Positions 34,773 to 47,800 of a stretch of DNA of 64,000 nt are shown here, piece by piece (position 1 is the stretch's first letter; each line of letters opens with the position of its first letter). Where the stretch lies: contig NC_064037.1 of the NCBI RefSeq assembly GCF_932526225.1, positions 12,382,203 to 12,446,202 on the forward strand, in the 5' to 3' direction. The notes under the pieces were generated by a model. That model had not been told where the DNA came from, did not search any database, and worked only from the letters and a program-made list of their open reading frames with translations. The stretch comes from Nematostella vectensis (Eukaryota; Cnidaria; Anthozoa; Actiniaria; Edwardsiidae). The position numbers were made by a program, and so were the translations under genes.

Positions 34773-35392
34773 CCTTTAAATAGTCTAAATCAACTTTAGC
34801 GCTATCCGCAATCGCCAGAGAAGTATTCAAATGTGTGAAGGAATGAGTGTTTGTAATTCAACACCAGGCGAAGGGAATGACATTTGAGCTCTGTTTCAGA
34901 TCTGCTGCCGGCATTTGGCACGTTAGATAATTATAAATCCTCCGTAGGTTTATAACTCTTTAAATATTCGCGCAATCGATGGCTGGAGAATACTAAATGA
35001 ACCCTTCAGTGCTCAAACACAATGGCCGTATAGTGGTATTCCCACCTATCCATCGGCGAACTGTCAAAAAATCGAAAAGACAAAAGGACAACCTACTTGT
35101 TGCTTCAGTGATTCCACAGGCTACCCACAAAACACACGAGGTGGCATGTCTGTTTCTGTTTCACTTTATTTTTTACCAAGCCAATTCAATTAACTGAGAA
35201 TCTAAGGTAATGGTGAAAATTCTGTATAGGAATGAACACTTTAACAGGCGTATATATGTCTGGGTTTGTTTTAATCTCAACCACACTTGTTGTTAAACTA
35301 CTACAATTGTGCACGGGGCTCCTCTGGTTTTATATCACCAACAATAATGAAGGAGGACTGGGTGCGAATTCAACATAAACATTTCAATCAAA
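34773..35392. promoter_or_regulatory. divergent promoter region, AT-hook gene (-) and TMEM244 (+)
   Basis: 620 bp between opposing start codons. A plus-strand frame at 34997-35197 (starting MNPSVLKHNGRIVVFPPIHR) has a donor-like GAGGTGGCA but no known domain, so I leave it unassigned. The TMEM244 ATG sits in AAAATGGCGGCC, a YY1-like start context. Confidence 0.45.
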
Positions 35393-35627
35393 ATGGCGGC
35401 CGATGTTTGCTCTGCTACTAGGGTAAGAAATAAACCTCTTTTGCTGCATTCTTTGACCAATCAGTGTGGTATGGGTACACATACACTTCAAACTATTAAT
35501 ATTGTGCTCTTTTAGCTCATTTGCTTTAACTTATGGATTGCACTTGGGATATTCTACCTTGTTTTCTACATGTTCGCATCTGTTTTGTCTGGCGCATTCA
35601 AGTAAGTAGCCATCCTAATAACTTATA

Positions 35628-35665
<38 letters not shown>

Positions 35666-37453
35666 TATAAATGTGTTAAATTAGTAAATATCTAGCTTTA
35701 TCAGTTTTTCACGTACTGTTTCATTCTATTTTATTTGCTTGAGTTTATTATTTTGATGACATTTTGTTAGCTACAACTACGTTTGCAACTTGGCAACGGT
35801 TTCATAAAAAAGTGCCATAGTACAATGTATCACCGTATTTGTATAGATAAGCTTTTTGTAGTACCCTCTTCTTTATCAACTTATTCCCTCTGGCAATTTT
35901 TTCTCTACACTTTTCGTTTGGAAATGCTCATTGTTTGCAGATGGCAGAAATCAAAGTGGTGTTGTTTAAAATAATGATAGCCATCCAATTGGTTTTGTTT
36001 ATTGTATGATAACATTATAGGCGGTTAACATATAATATAGTTGGCGAAAATATATCATTGATCTAAAGAGAGAGCTTTATTCAATATAGCTGGAGGGCGT
36101 CAAGTGAATGATGTGATGACAAAACTGCATAATATGAAGGACATACCATAGACATGTGAACACAAGAAACAGCAACAATCTCCTTAATACCAAAAACATA
36201 TCATATCTTTCCTGTCCTTTTAGGTTAAAAACCTTTGATGGGATGATACCTTTCAACTTTGAAAAATGTTGTGCTGGAGATAATGAAAATCTTGGTAAGT
36301 TCTTTTTTCTCCTCCAAAAATGAGCCTTGAAAACCCTGGTCTTATACGTATGGTAAAATTATGTAATATGGAGTATGTTTTTTTAAATGTTTCCTTTCTG
36401 TTCTTTATTGCAGTGAATATGCTTTCTCTTACATTAACCTTTATGATGTGCACTGGAGTGTACTTGATATTCATCAAACAGAGGATATGGGACTATGCAC
36501 TAACAGTCTCTCTTATTCACCTGGGGATAAGCTGTGCTGGTATGAAGTACTACACTCCCACAGGATTCAAAGATCAGGCCATGCCCCCACCATACACTCA
36601 GTTCTGTCTGCGTCTTCATTTGTGCTTGTTTGTTCGTTTTTGGTGATTCCAGAGCCTCTCTGGAACTCGAGCAACCCAAGAGAAAATGCAAAGCATTTTT
36701 ATTTTTTGGCAAATGATCAAATGACTATTGTTAGATTAGTAAATGCTTTTTTTCTCTTTTGCATTTAAAATAAGAGAACATGTAAAATTAAAAAAAAATA
36801 AAATTCTTAGAAAACTTAATGGTTGGATCAAAGGCCAACTTGGAAAAATATTCAAAATTGAAAAAAAGTATTACTGGTCTACATTTTTATGCTATATCAT
36901 ATTATACGATGTTGAGTATTGAGGAAAAAATTTGATAGGGGTTGGGTGGGGAAGGTCATTTTTCCTTAGATTTTGGGAATTTTACTAATTTCAGATGATC
37001 CCAATGGTGATAAGCCAATGGTTATCCAACTACCTTCACATCTGCAGTACAAGTTTTTTTTATACTATTTTCTTACTTTTTTTTCCCAGTTATGCAAGAC
37101 TTCCCAGTTAACTGGCAGTGGTGGATTGCATATAGTAAGTGATTATGAGCCTAGCAAATCAGGAGTGGCTATCTGGCAACATCAAAAGCTTTTGTAAAAT
37201 GAAGTTAAGAGACAAATTAATCACAATTTTTTTAACTTCCCAAAAATATATCATTCCTTCTGCCAAAAATATATCATCTCTTCCAAAAAAAAATAATTCC
37301 ATGTAAAAGTGCCCCCATATGATCTTATGGGAGCTCTTTCAAGATAGATCATTTACAGTCACATAAGCACCATGTGTTTTTCATTTCTGACTTTTCTTAC
37401 TGGTTTTTGGTGACAGAAGCCATTTCACAGTTATGGTGGCGCTAGACTGCTAA
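35393..37453 (+). CDS. TMEM244: TMEM244-like multi-pass membrane protein
   Basis: Small four-helix-type membrane protein of unknown function. Exons 35393-35422, 35516-35601, 36224-36294, 36414-36539, 37090-37134, and a probable last exon 37431-37453, all with GT-AG sites and compatible phase; 126 aa (human 128). Matches to the family: an N-terminal helix IALGIFYLVFYMFASVL, then GMIPFNFEKC, a helix SLTLTFMMCTGVYLIFI, the diagnostic RIWDYALTVSLIHLGIS and the DFPVNWQWWIAY segment. The last exon (IMVALDC, stop) is chosen by phase and total length and is the least certain part. Confidence 0.82.
35629..35664 (+). repeat. (TA)n(TG)n microsatellite
   Basis: ATATATATATATATG followed by TGTGTGTGTG, in TMEM244 intron 2. 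Simple sequence only. Confidence 0.95.
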
Positions 37454-37702
37454 CTAATGAGAGTGCCAAGAAGCACCAGGCATCAAAAAAGCAGACAAGG
37501 GGTACAGAGAAACAGTTGTGATGCGTAAATGAAAGTCACAGGGTAGATATGTGACTGGAATTAAGTGTAAAGCTGCTGGTTTTTCAGGGACTGTGAAAAG
37601 GGAGGTGCTGGTAGTGCTATAGCCCTACCACGGCTTGGGTTAATTTTTTTAGGGTTACAGATATATACTATATACTTACTTATGTTTGTCTTGGCCAAGT
37701 TT

Positions 37703-37912
37703 TTAGCCATTCCACTTCAAAATGGTCTCCGTGTCCCTGTTTTTAAGCGTCAACACTGCTTTACCTGAGTGGTTTTCCCTAGTGATGACATCATTATTAT
37801 TAGATGTGTTACTAGGGTAACTCTCCATACTTGTACTAATCTTCTGTTCTTTTGTAATAGTTGCATCATCACTTTTCATGATCATTTGTGGAGAAATTGC
37901 TATCATTTGCTG
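37703..37912 (-). CDS. orphan terminal exon of an unidentified minus-strand gene
   Basis: A good acceptor (TTTCTGTTTACAG) opens an exon encoding QQMIAISPQMIMKSDDATIT and about 50 more polar residues to a stop at 37703. An upstream candidate exon at 38468-38598 (MQVKLAATSRGEKDCHTVTL and onward) does not join it in phase, so a connecting exon is missing or one call is wrong. No domain recognised. It could be a lineage-specific gene or a chance frame. Confidence 0.3.
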   Translation of the reverse strand, partial: QQMIAISPQMIMKSDDATITKEQKISTSMESYPSNTSNNNDVITRENHSGKAVLTLKNRDTETILKWNG

Positions 37913-39427
37913 CTGTAAACAGAAAGCTCAGCAAACGAGCACAGTATCAACTACCAATCTCATCACTTGACCTTCCACTATCAAGGAACCTAATACAAAA
38001 CAGTTCAAGGAGAGTAGGGGAGAGTTAGACTCAACTCTCACACCTGTTAACCTTGGACCCTCTGGTTTGAGAATTTTTTTGTCCAGAGAAAGGGGATTTT
38101 GATCCAAAATTTTGGAGAATTTTTCCAAAATCTTCTCCCTAATGCTGGAGATTTAATCAGCTATGCAAATCAGGGAGGAGTTATAATTAACAGTTTGAGA
38201 AAAGGCTTTTTATTATACCTTTGTTAAGGCATTGTAAGATATATGAGTTATTATATCCTACCAAAATGCTACCTTATACCAGAGAAGTTATATATTGTCA
38301 GAACTTACTACTATTGGAGCTAACAAGGTTGTTGTATAGAATAATGGATGAAATTGTTTGTAAATATTCTTTTTAAATATTGAAAAAGAGTAACTTGAAG
38401 CTTGAAGTAACTTGAATTTTGGCTTGAAGCCAAAATCTCCCAGAATTTGTGCAAAGAAATGACAAACCATAAAATAATATTGTCATTTATACAATTGCCA
38501 ATTTCTGAAGCCAATAGTTTATTATCCCTACAAATAAGTGTTACAGTGTGACAGTCTTTTTCACCTCGACTAGTTGCAGCTAGTTTTACTTGCATTATCT
38601 ATAGATGTTTATCTTGTATAAAATGTACATACACCGTAATAGAAAAAAAAGCCCTATTTTCTATGAGAAAATAAAAAAAAAAACAATCCAACTAACTAGG
38701 CCTGATTTTTTGGGATGTTGGGGTTGTATTTTTATCTTTTAGAAAATGGAGGAAACCTCTAGGCAATAATTTGGTATCTATAAATTTGAAAGTAACTTTT
38801 CAGTTATGCCTTCATATTTTTGCTAGGGGTTGTTTTCACTTTGCAAGATGATGTGTCTATGAGGCAAGAGTTTTGTTGGGTTAATATCACTACAATGCTC
38901 AACTAGCTTTCTTTGCATGACAATGTCACTGAAATCCCCATTTCAATGTTTGATGTAACCATGCTTAAATTCTAAGATAGACAGCCTGAGTTGAACAACA
39001 CTGTACTGGGGGGAGAAACAGGCAAAACGAATGGGTTACATTGGGCCCCCCCTATGCAGTTAAAAATAAAAAAGGCCACAACAGTTTTGTCCAGCATTGT
39101 AGCTGGTTACGTAGACTCCTGCTTTGCCCAGTCCTAGCTGGAAGCGTAGGTTCCCATACCCCACCATTTTGCCTGCTTTGCCCAGTCCTAGCTGGAAGCA
39201 TAGGTTCCCATACCCCATCATTTTTAACATAAGGCCATAGATGAATTTTATAAATGTTTATTCTGTGCTAAGTTTGTCATGCACAATACAAATTACTCCT
39301 GTTGCATTCCATAAAATAATTATTTACATCTTTTAAAAAAGTCATTCGCACTTCCTAGCCCCCTAAAGTCCTTCACTGGATAAGTTCAGCATTTTCAACT
39401 AAAGATAGACTAAAAATCAATCCAGTC
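37913..39427. other. interval between the orphan exon and tektin-2
   Basis: Apart from the candidate exon at 38468-38598 (-), the region shows a 57-60-bp tandem pair at about 39116-39225 (TTTGCCCAGTCCTAGCTGGA twice) and otherwise AT-rich DNA. It will include the tektin-2 3' UTR. Confidence 0.5.
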
Positions 39428-41558
39428 TCAATCAACCAAGGGCGTGGCTGCACTCCGAGCTGTGGCCAATGGACTTGTCTGGCTTGTGAGTGGGGCATAT
39501 GTTCCAGAAGAGGTGTATTGCCCAGAAGATGCCATCCCAGAAGCTGCCATCTCAGGGGGAGTCTGTTCTCTTGCTGTGGTTATATACTGGCCATAGGAGT
39601 TGATCACTGTGTTGTAGCTCTTGTTTCCAATTGGTTGATCTATGGGGTTCATATCCATCATCTTATGGGGGATCTCTCTCATTTTTTCGCGAACACTCAT
39701 GCAACGATTATCCAAGGCCAGAGAGTTGTTTTTGAAGGCAAGGTCCTCGTTAATACGGCTCAGGTTGCTGCGAAGAGCTTCTAGGGAGTTCTGGGCCTCC
39801 CTAAGTTTCTCCGTTAAGGCACGCATAGATCCTGCAATCTCAGCAACCTCGTGGCAAAGCTGGTACTGTGGCTGGTCACGACACAGTTCTACATTTGGTC
39901 TGTAAGTACGATTCTCAAGACGTGTTTGGGCCACCTTTTGAAAGAAAATATATTCATGTTATATCACAGCTCTAATTACATTACCAGAGGGCAGAAAATG
40001 GTAATTTACAAATAAGAATGACTACTCACCATCATTGGTGCATTCTTTGCATCAATGGCCTCCTTTAGTCCTTTGATGTCATCTTCTAGAGTAGCGATTT
40101 CCTTCATGGTCTGTAATGAGTAGAAATGGCAATGTTATTTATGGACCCAGAGTATATCACAATGGACGGAACTTGGAAACTAGCATAAAACGAGAAGGTT
40201 AGTATATCCTAAACACATTCTTATTCAAATCAAAATGCGATGTTACAGCATAAAATAAGTACTTAGGATTTCATAATTTTTTTCTGGGTATTTTCTTGAG
40301 TATGAATATTTTGGCCCTGTATGACTGTTCATGTAGAGATGAGGACCCAGAGTATGACTGTTCATGTAGAGATGAGGACCCCCACCCTCCCTTTGGGAGA
40401 ACATAATTACATTTTTCTGCTGCCACTCCAGCTCAGACTTAGCCTGGTCTGTCTCATGGATCCTCTTTCTAAATGAATACTCAGACGCTTTCCGTTGAGC
40501 CTCCAAGTCATTTGCAGTCTGCTGCAAAGTGGCAAAGATAGCTTCCCTGAGATGCTTTGAGGCCTTCATCTCTGCCTCTGCACGCAGTTTGTTGTAGTTT
40601 GAGAAGGAATCCCAGGTTTCAGGGGTTACGCTGCCCTTGACGGTGCGGGTGGGGTTGACCTGGTACCCAATGTTGGTGGACATGTTGTTCATGGCATAGC
40701 AATCGCCATCAATCTGAAGGGTGGTGAACTTGTCAGTAATGTCTAGGTGGAGTTGGTGACGAGCTTCTTGTAGAAGGCTGGAAGGAAATAAAAATAGAAT
40801 CTCAGTTGTTTTTCATTATGAAAGAAAATTTGACACTTTGGAACACCCTATGAAGTTATTGAGGCCTAAATAAATAACAATTATATAATTTGCAAATACA
40901 TACAGGTAACAACTAGTTACGACAAATGTAAACAAACATAATGTACCTTTCTAAAAGATTATAAACAATGTCTTAACTTTGCGACTCACCAGAGTTGTTC
41001 GAACGATTCATCAACCTTCTGCTGTAGTAGGGCTTTGGTTCCTTCGATCACTTCCACTTCCTATCAACAAAATAAACTCGTTTAGAGAATAATCGAACTT
41101 AAACGCAGCTTCAAAGTATTAACAATATGTGTTTCTCAAACCTTGTGAAGCTGGGCTTCTACTTCATCCCTGACGAGGTCGATGCTCTGACGGTTCTCCC
41201 TGAGCATCAAGCACTCAAGGGTAATGTCGAGCGGTACTTTCTTCGCCTCAAGTGCTCGCTCGGTTCTCTCTTTCTCACGGGTCAGTAGCGCGATTTCGTT
41301 ATCCGTCTCAGCGAGACATCGCTCAAGACTCCTTTTCCAGTCGTTGATATCATCGATACGCTTCTCTAGCTTAGTATTACTGTCGTGTTGGGTCCATCGT
41401 GTGTGGTTGTCAGTCTCGTTGCGGAGAAAGCGGCTCTCTTGTCGGACTCTGTGTGAAGCTTCCCTCTGCCGCTCCGCGTTCGTTCTGATTATCTGGTTTG
41501 ATGTGTGCCAGTCGGAGACAGCAAATCGAGGAGGAATGTTCGGATTCGTAAGAGCCAT
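39428..41558 (-). CDS. TEKT2: tektin-2, ciliary/flagellar microtubule inner filament protein
   Basis: Coiled-coil protein of axonemal doublet microtubules. Exons 41558-41142, 41060-40990, 40777-40411, 40110-40030 and 39934-39428, all in phase: 480 aa against 430 in human. The start MALTNPNIPPRFAVSDWHTS aligns with the human N-terminus. Heptad-rich segments follow: TNAERQREASHRVRQESRFL, VEVIEGTKALLQQKVDESFE, RAEAEMKASKHLREA. The tektin signature nonapeptide RPNVELCRD is at 324-332. After about residue 430 comes a Ser/Thr/Ala-rich tail (GMASSGQYTSSGTYAPLTSQ) that the human protein lacks. Divergent from CCDC25, with an RFX-type X-box in the shared promoter, consistent with ciliary regulation. 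Confidence 0.95.
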
Positions 41559-41837
41559 TTTTTTTTTCGGATATTTTTTGGTGGTAGAAAGCGCGAAGCC
41601 TTTGGACTTCGAGGCTTGTGAAATGAATGAGTGTTGGTTGTTGGTTTCCCTGGTATTTGAGCGTCTATGTTACTATAGCAACTTCAATACAGTGCTTGAT
41701 CTCCAACAAACCTTTGCGCAAACTAGTTACCAATCTCACGCGTTTTAAACTACCGCTGATCTCTATTGTACGGAGGCTCATTTTACCCATGCTACAAAGG
41801 CAAGAATTTTCTATTTCTAGAACAACAACAAAAAACA
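41559..41837. promoter_or_regulatory. 279-bp divergent promoter, TEKT2 (-) and CCDC25 (+)
   Basis: Contains GTTACTATAGCAAC at 41669-41682, an RFX X-box (consensus GTNRCC, 0-3 nt, RGYAAC; one mismatch in the left half). It lies 111 bp upstream of the TEKT2 start codon, in the usual range for X-boxes of ciliary genes. A second half-site-like AGTTACC is at 41724-41730. Confidence 0.65.
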
Positions 41838-44800
41838 ATGGTCTTCTACTTCACTAGCAATGGTAAGTTGAGAAGTATTTTAATCTTTTTTTTGTGCTAT
41901 TTGAGCTTATAAGTAATTCTCATATTACCGATTTGTGTTCTGACTCTCAAAAGTCAGATTTGAACTTAAAAGTTAAGTTCATTAAAACCCCTTTACCCTC
42001 TTTTCATGACTGTAACGATTGTAAGTTTGAAATCAAAATTGGGGAATTTTGAGATCTCAAAATCTTTAATTACACAGCTTGACAACCCGACGTTGATTTA
42101 GTAATTCGATCCTTCTGTTTACTGTTTGATATATAGCATAGCATTACAGCTTAGTGCTTGGTTTCGTTTGCAAGCTTCAAAGTGTCCTACGTACATAAAT
42201 CTAGTTTTCTTCCCACCCTCCCACCCTTAGATAGTGGTGGGCAGAGAGGTCGTATTTCTTTTCGGTGGTAATTTATTGTTCTACCGGTTCTCTGGAAATA
42301 AACCTCTCTGTGCCAAACAAAAATCAAGTGTGTGTTTTTCTTATAGGGGTTCATTTCTGGGTAATTAACAAATTGTCCTCTCTTTGTTTTTAACCTAGCA
42401 CAGCTACATGACCACCTTGCAATAAACATCATTGCATTGCACTGGCATTTACTCACTACACACCTGTGTGATAGGTGTCAGACCCTATTATTATACTAGA
42501 AAACTAGAAAAGACCTCCCCTTGGCCCAGCTGTTGCACACAAGACAATTATTTTTAATGCTCTCAGACCTGTATAGCCGGATGGTGTTAGGGAGGTGAGG
42601 GAGGAGCCTACGAATCCCCACTTTAAATGATGTGCCAAAATGAAACATAGCTGGCAACCCAGCTATGAAATCAAGTAAAATACAGTAAACATGTGTAAAA
42701 AAAAAAAAATCAAGAAAGCCAAAATGCAGGTGAATACAGAGACGGTATGAAAATTCTCACAAAAATAAGGCTTGTACGATGGGGCCCAAAGCTTTGTGAC
42801 ACCCTCCTAATGCAAGTGAGTTGTCAGCTAGAATAACAGAAAAAATCTAACCCATTAGTACTGCTAAGAGATACTTAAGAAGCCATGATTGCTTACAATG
42901 TCTGCTGGGCTGTCTCACTTGAAATATAAGGAGGTGATTTCTGCCCTCAGCCCTTACCATCCTAGCAAGCCATCCACTACATGATATCTATGAATATCTT
43001 GAGAAGTGTCTATAATTGATATTGATGACTCTTTCAGCTGCATTTCCTGCTATATACACCCTCTACATGGGACTTGACAAACACGAAAGTGAGTTCTTGC
43101 TGTTTTACAACAAAAATCATATGTTATTATTTTTAATTGGCTATGTGGTTTTGATTTATTGTAGATGAAGAGCTGATAAAATGGGGTTTCCCTGAAGATG
43201 TATGGTATGGTATTAATCAAGCATTATTTAGAATAAAAAGTATACATTTACAGCCTTCAAACTCCATTCTAGCTCATCTAAAAAACACCTGTTTGTATTA
43301 AAGACTGTTTAAATTTATTTCAGGTTTCATGTGGATAAGCTATCTTCAGCTCATGTATATTTAAGATTACCAAAGGCAAGTTTTCCATAACAAATACTAT
43401 TGCTTAATTAACATTTAATTGAAATCAGAGCACTCCATAGAATCAGAGAATCCATATAGCTCTAGTTTCAAATAGCAATGACAACATTTTGATATATGGT
43501 GTTTTGGTTTAAGGGGGTAGTTTTACACTTTTAGAATGAATTGCCAGAGAAACAACAGGGCTAAAGGGATAAAAAACTTATCAAACAAGACTAGAAGTAT
43601 ATGGAAAACTGATGATTTAGGGAGTGTTCATTATTTATGGCCAGGGGGGGGTCGGTATTCTGGCCAATTCACTTGAGTTTTCTGTACAACCCCCCTTTGT
43701 CAACATTAAAACTTTATTGTCCCCCCCCCAGGAGAAACCCCAAAACTTGTTTAACCCCCTTTCCCCTTCTTTTTAAAAATCCATTAAAACTACATTTATA
43801 ATACGAAATATAGATACATATAAACGAAACATGTAATGAAAAACAACCAAGAAAAAATATTTCTTATTGTAATAAGTCAAATGTGGTTTTTTGAAACAGT
43901 TAAAAAATATGTATGTATATCTATATTTGCATGCCATATCACTTGTCCATATCACGCAGTATAATTTTATATTTTACTGCATGTGACTGTCCTAATAAAA
44001 AATAAAATTGTCCTGTGCCCTTGGTCTGATAGATTTCCCAGATCTGGTACTCGTGGGGGTGTCCAAAGCAAAGGTATCTGAGTCAGACTTTTTTCACATT
44101 GACATTATCTAATAACCTGCCGTACTAGATTCCTAGTATATTTTACAAATGCATTTATTTCAGTTTTTTTTTTTGATCCTATAAGTCAAGCTTAGATGAA
44201 CTACTAACGAATAATAAACATTGTTGAATTTGTCATTTGTAGGGAAGTGTTCACAACTCAACAGCAGCCTAAATATGTTATTGGCAACTCTAGGAAACAG
44301 CTTTTCTTGCATTTTGATTACTCATTTCGATAATAATAAATAAATAAAGTTTCCTACTTAACTTTTTTGCCCCTCCCCCCATTCAACCGTGTTGAAATTT
44401 TTATGACCACCTATCGACATAGCCAAAACTTTTTTAGCCCCCCCCCCCCCCCATGTGGAAATCGACCCCCACCTTGGCCATAAATAATGAACACTCTCTT
44501 AGCTGTAGAAAAGTGCATATTTTTAACTGTTTGTACAGAGGCCCGGAAGGGACATTTGAAAAAACCTACTGCAATTTTATTTCGTGCGGTATACTTTTCG
44601 CGTCGTGAGGACGTTTTCAATTTCGCGTGACTTTTTTTTTCGTGAGTTTTATTTAATTTTTTGTGAGTTAATTTTTTTTTTCGAGAGTTTTATTTTTTTT
44701 GTGAGTTTTTCTTTTTCGTGAGTTTTATATTTTTTTAGTTATGGCCTTACTTTCCAATATACATCCAGTGACACAATAATTCACCATAAATTAAGTACAT

Positions 44801-47800
44801 ACCTGGGTTCTACCCAATTCTTACAAGTATAATTTAAGGTGGCCCGTGGGTAATTATTTCAGAAATGCAGCTTTGGAATAATTACCCGCGGGCCACTTTA
44901 AGGTAAGAACACTGTATCAAAAAACGTACTATGGTACATAGCGTTCTTCAATGTTTTATTTTCTGAAGGATTTGCAGCATTATTTTGTATGTTTGTGAGG
45001 TAAATAATATCATAGCATACTTCCAAATTTAGTCGGATTTCTTGTGAGAGTGTTAACACATTTTCATTCATGAATATTGAAAATCAGCAAGCGTAGTGGG
45101 CCTACAAGGAATTGTTTTGGATTCCAAAGCGTCTTCAGAATGAATCGTAATTAGAAAGTTTCACGTTCGCTGTCTGAATTCTTTATGAGCGCAATTAGGA
45201 GAGAGGCTAAGGGAAAAGGTAAAAAGAGGTACCCTCAGGCTAGACCCAATTTAGGGAGGGGTGGGGGTTGACAGCAGCCTACCACCTAGAATTAGAAAAA
45301 AATATATTAAAAATTCAAATACAAAATTTAAATAGCTCTTAGTTATAAACCTAAATTCGACGAGAACCACATCAAACAATTTCCATCATTTTATCTAATG
45401 CTCTCAGATTTTACACAGCACTCTTAGTTAAAAAAAGTAAGGTGTTCAAAATCAGAGGGGGTGTGGGGTATCAGACGGTGACCGTCACCTCCTTTATTCA
45501 AATTGCAAGTGTTTTAATCTGCTCCCTGACCAACTATCTTCGGCCTCATCCTGTAAAAAGCGCTGAATAGCAGCTACTCTGCCATTCTCAGTACCCATAT
45601 CTCCACAGACAATTCTTGCCGTACCTTCTAAACTTTCAACACAGTCAAGAAAATAACTTGCTACGACACCCGAATGGTTATTCGTACGTCCAACTTCTAG
45701 CTCATGATTCTTCTCGAGTAACCGTCGATGCAGCCATGTATACAAAATCCGTATGGTTTAAGCTTATCGTAACCATCCAGGTGCCAAATAAAGTTCGCCC
45801 CTTTAGCATGATACTGCCGTCGTCGAAGTCTGTTTCTCGAGCGTCTCTCCATGCCATCCGGATCTAATATGAGTAACGCGTTCCTCACAAATTCTTTGCT
45901 AACAGACAGTTGATGGTCAACTATTAGTTTCTGCCACATAGTTCGGTACCTGACAATGCTACCGCTTCCTTTAAGCTCGTCCTCAATTGTCATGATTATG
46001 TCATCGAAGTCACTGAAACGCCGTCTTCCGAGGCTTTCCTTTGCTAAAATTCTTTTAAACTTACGAAAAAGAATAAAACTCACGAAAAAATGAAACTCAC
46101 GAAAAAATATAAACTCACGAAAAAAATAAAACTTACGAAAGAATGAAACTAACGAAAAAATAAATAAACTAACGAAAAAAAATAAAACTCACGAAAAAAA
46201 ATGAAACTCACGAAAAAAAATAATAAACTCACGAAAAAAAAAAGACACGTAAAATTGAAAACTAGTCCTCACGACGCGAAAAGTATACCGCACGAAATAA
46301 AATTGCAGTAGGTTTTTCAGATGTCCCTTCCCGGGCTCCGTATGTTTGTCATTCAATTTTAGTTATTGATTTTTTCTTCGTTTTCTACCTGGTCACAATG
46401 TTAGGTGGTATTATATTAGGTTTTCATTAGGTTTTTGTGTGATCCAAATTTCTTCCTTTGATATTCAGGGAAAGACATGGGATGATATACCCCCAGAAGT
46501 GCTCGATGACTGTGCACAACTAGTGAAAGCGAACAGTATTCAAGGTGCAAAGTGACTACTTATAAATAAAGACATGCCTTCTATTGGAGGAAATGGATTT
46601 TAACCCTAAGTGATAGCAAAAATGGGAATGATCAATAGGATTTTTATCCCCTATATATAGAAAATAGGGCATAGTCATAGAAATTTCAGCACTAATTATA
46701 TATTTTGGGGATTTTCTAGACTATAGTTGCTATGATATTTTGCACAAATTTGGTTTTTGTTAGACTAACATTTTAATACAAATTTTCATTGTATGGCTAT
46801 AGGCAATATCTGACAAAGCTGAACTGTTCATATTATACATATGGAACTTCTGAATTACCTTTTTTTCTTCAGGTAATAAAATGAATAATATCAAAATTGT
46901 TTATACTCCTTGGAGTAACTTAAAGAAAACTGCTGACATGGAAGTTGGTCAAGTAGGATTTTACAATGACAAGCAGGTTAGACTCAGTTGGAGTTATGGT
47001 TAGCTTTAGGTTGCTGGAGATTTTATAGTTCTAGAGGTCCAGTATTGAGCTTTGGATATAGGGTAAAAGGTAACAGGACATGATGGAAAAACCTGGAAAA
47101 TGAGCAATTCCAGATAGAGAAAGAAGACACAAAGGCCATCTTACAAAGGCCATTGGTTCCTTGTATTACGGACTGATTTGTAAAACACAAAAATGTGAGT
47201 TTTTGATCAAACTTGCACTATGTATCAGCTCAGGGAAAATACTTGCGCTATGTATCAGCTCAGGAAATAGCCCAAATTTCCATGACACTTTGTGCTTATT
47301 TGAAGCGTCACGTCACGTCATTGTTTTTCCAACGTGTCAGGTTAAGGGGTTCTAGGGGATTAGGGGTGGGTTAAGGGGCTATAATGTGGTTTGAATATAA
47401 GGGATTATGCTGTAGAGTAAGGCATTATTGGGTTGTACAAATTCTGGTATTAGGTTTATGGGGGTCACAGTCAACTCTATCTTTCCTAAAGAAGTCTGAA
47501 TGAAGACAAACATTTGGTGGACGTACTCTGGTTAAAGAATGTTAATGTTTGGGTGTTGTGATTGATTGGGCTATATGCAGGCACATACACAGGGGGGTGC
47601 ACAGGGTGTGCGTGCACCCCCCTTGGCATCCAAAAAGTGGGTCATTTCTTGTTAAGGAATCTTCAAATACTAAGCCTTTTCCATATGATACCTATGACTT
47701 CGCACCCCCCCTCAGCCAACCCTGGGGGAACATGCCTGATATGTATGGAAGGTTATAAGGTTAGAAAGGATTATAGTTTATAGATTGTAGTAGATTAAAG

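Larger units (their letters stand above)
44535..46342 (-). mobile_element. 1.8-kb DNA transposon with long composite inverted ends and a DDE gene
   Basis: The ends match over roughly 100 bp: GGGACATTTGAAAAAACCTA on the left and TAGGTTTTTCAGATGTCCC on the right, then GCGGTATACTTTTCGCGTCG with its complement. TGTTTGT flanks the element (44528-44534 and 46343-46349). Inside the ends are arrays of TTTTTTCGTGAGTTTTAT-like units, inverted at the other end (about 44625-44735 and 46066-46250). The interior encodes a broken integrase-like transposase on the minus strand. A foldback at 44834-44902 sits inside. The orientation given follows the transposase. Confidence 0.82.

Noticed and set aside
34997-35197. 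66-residue plus-strand frame MNPSVLKHNGRIVVFPPIHR and onward
   Set aside because: ATG and plausible composition, but no domain, no partner exon, and it lies in a divergent promoter; not enough to call a gene.
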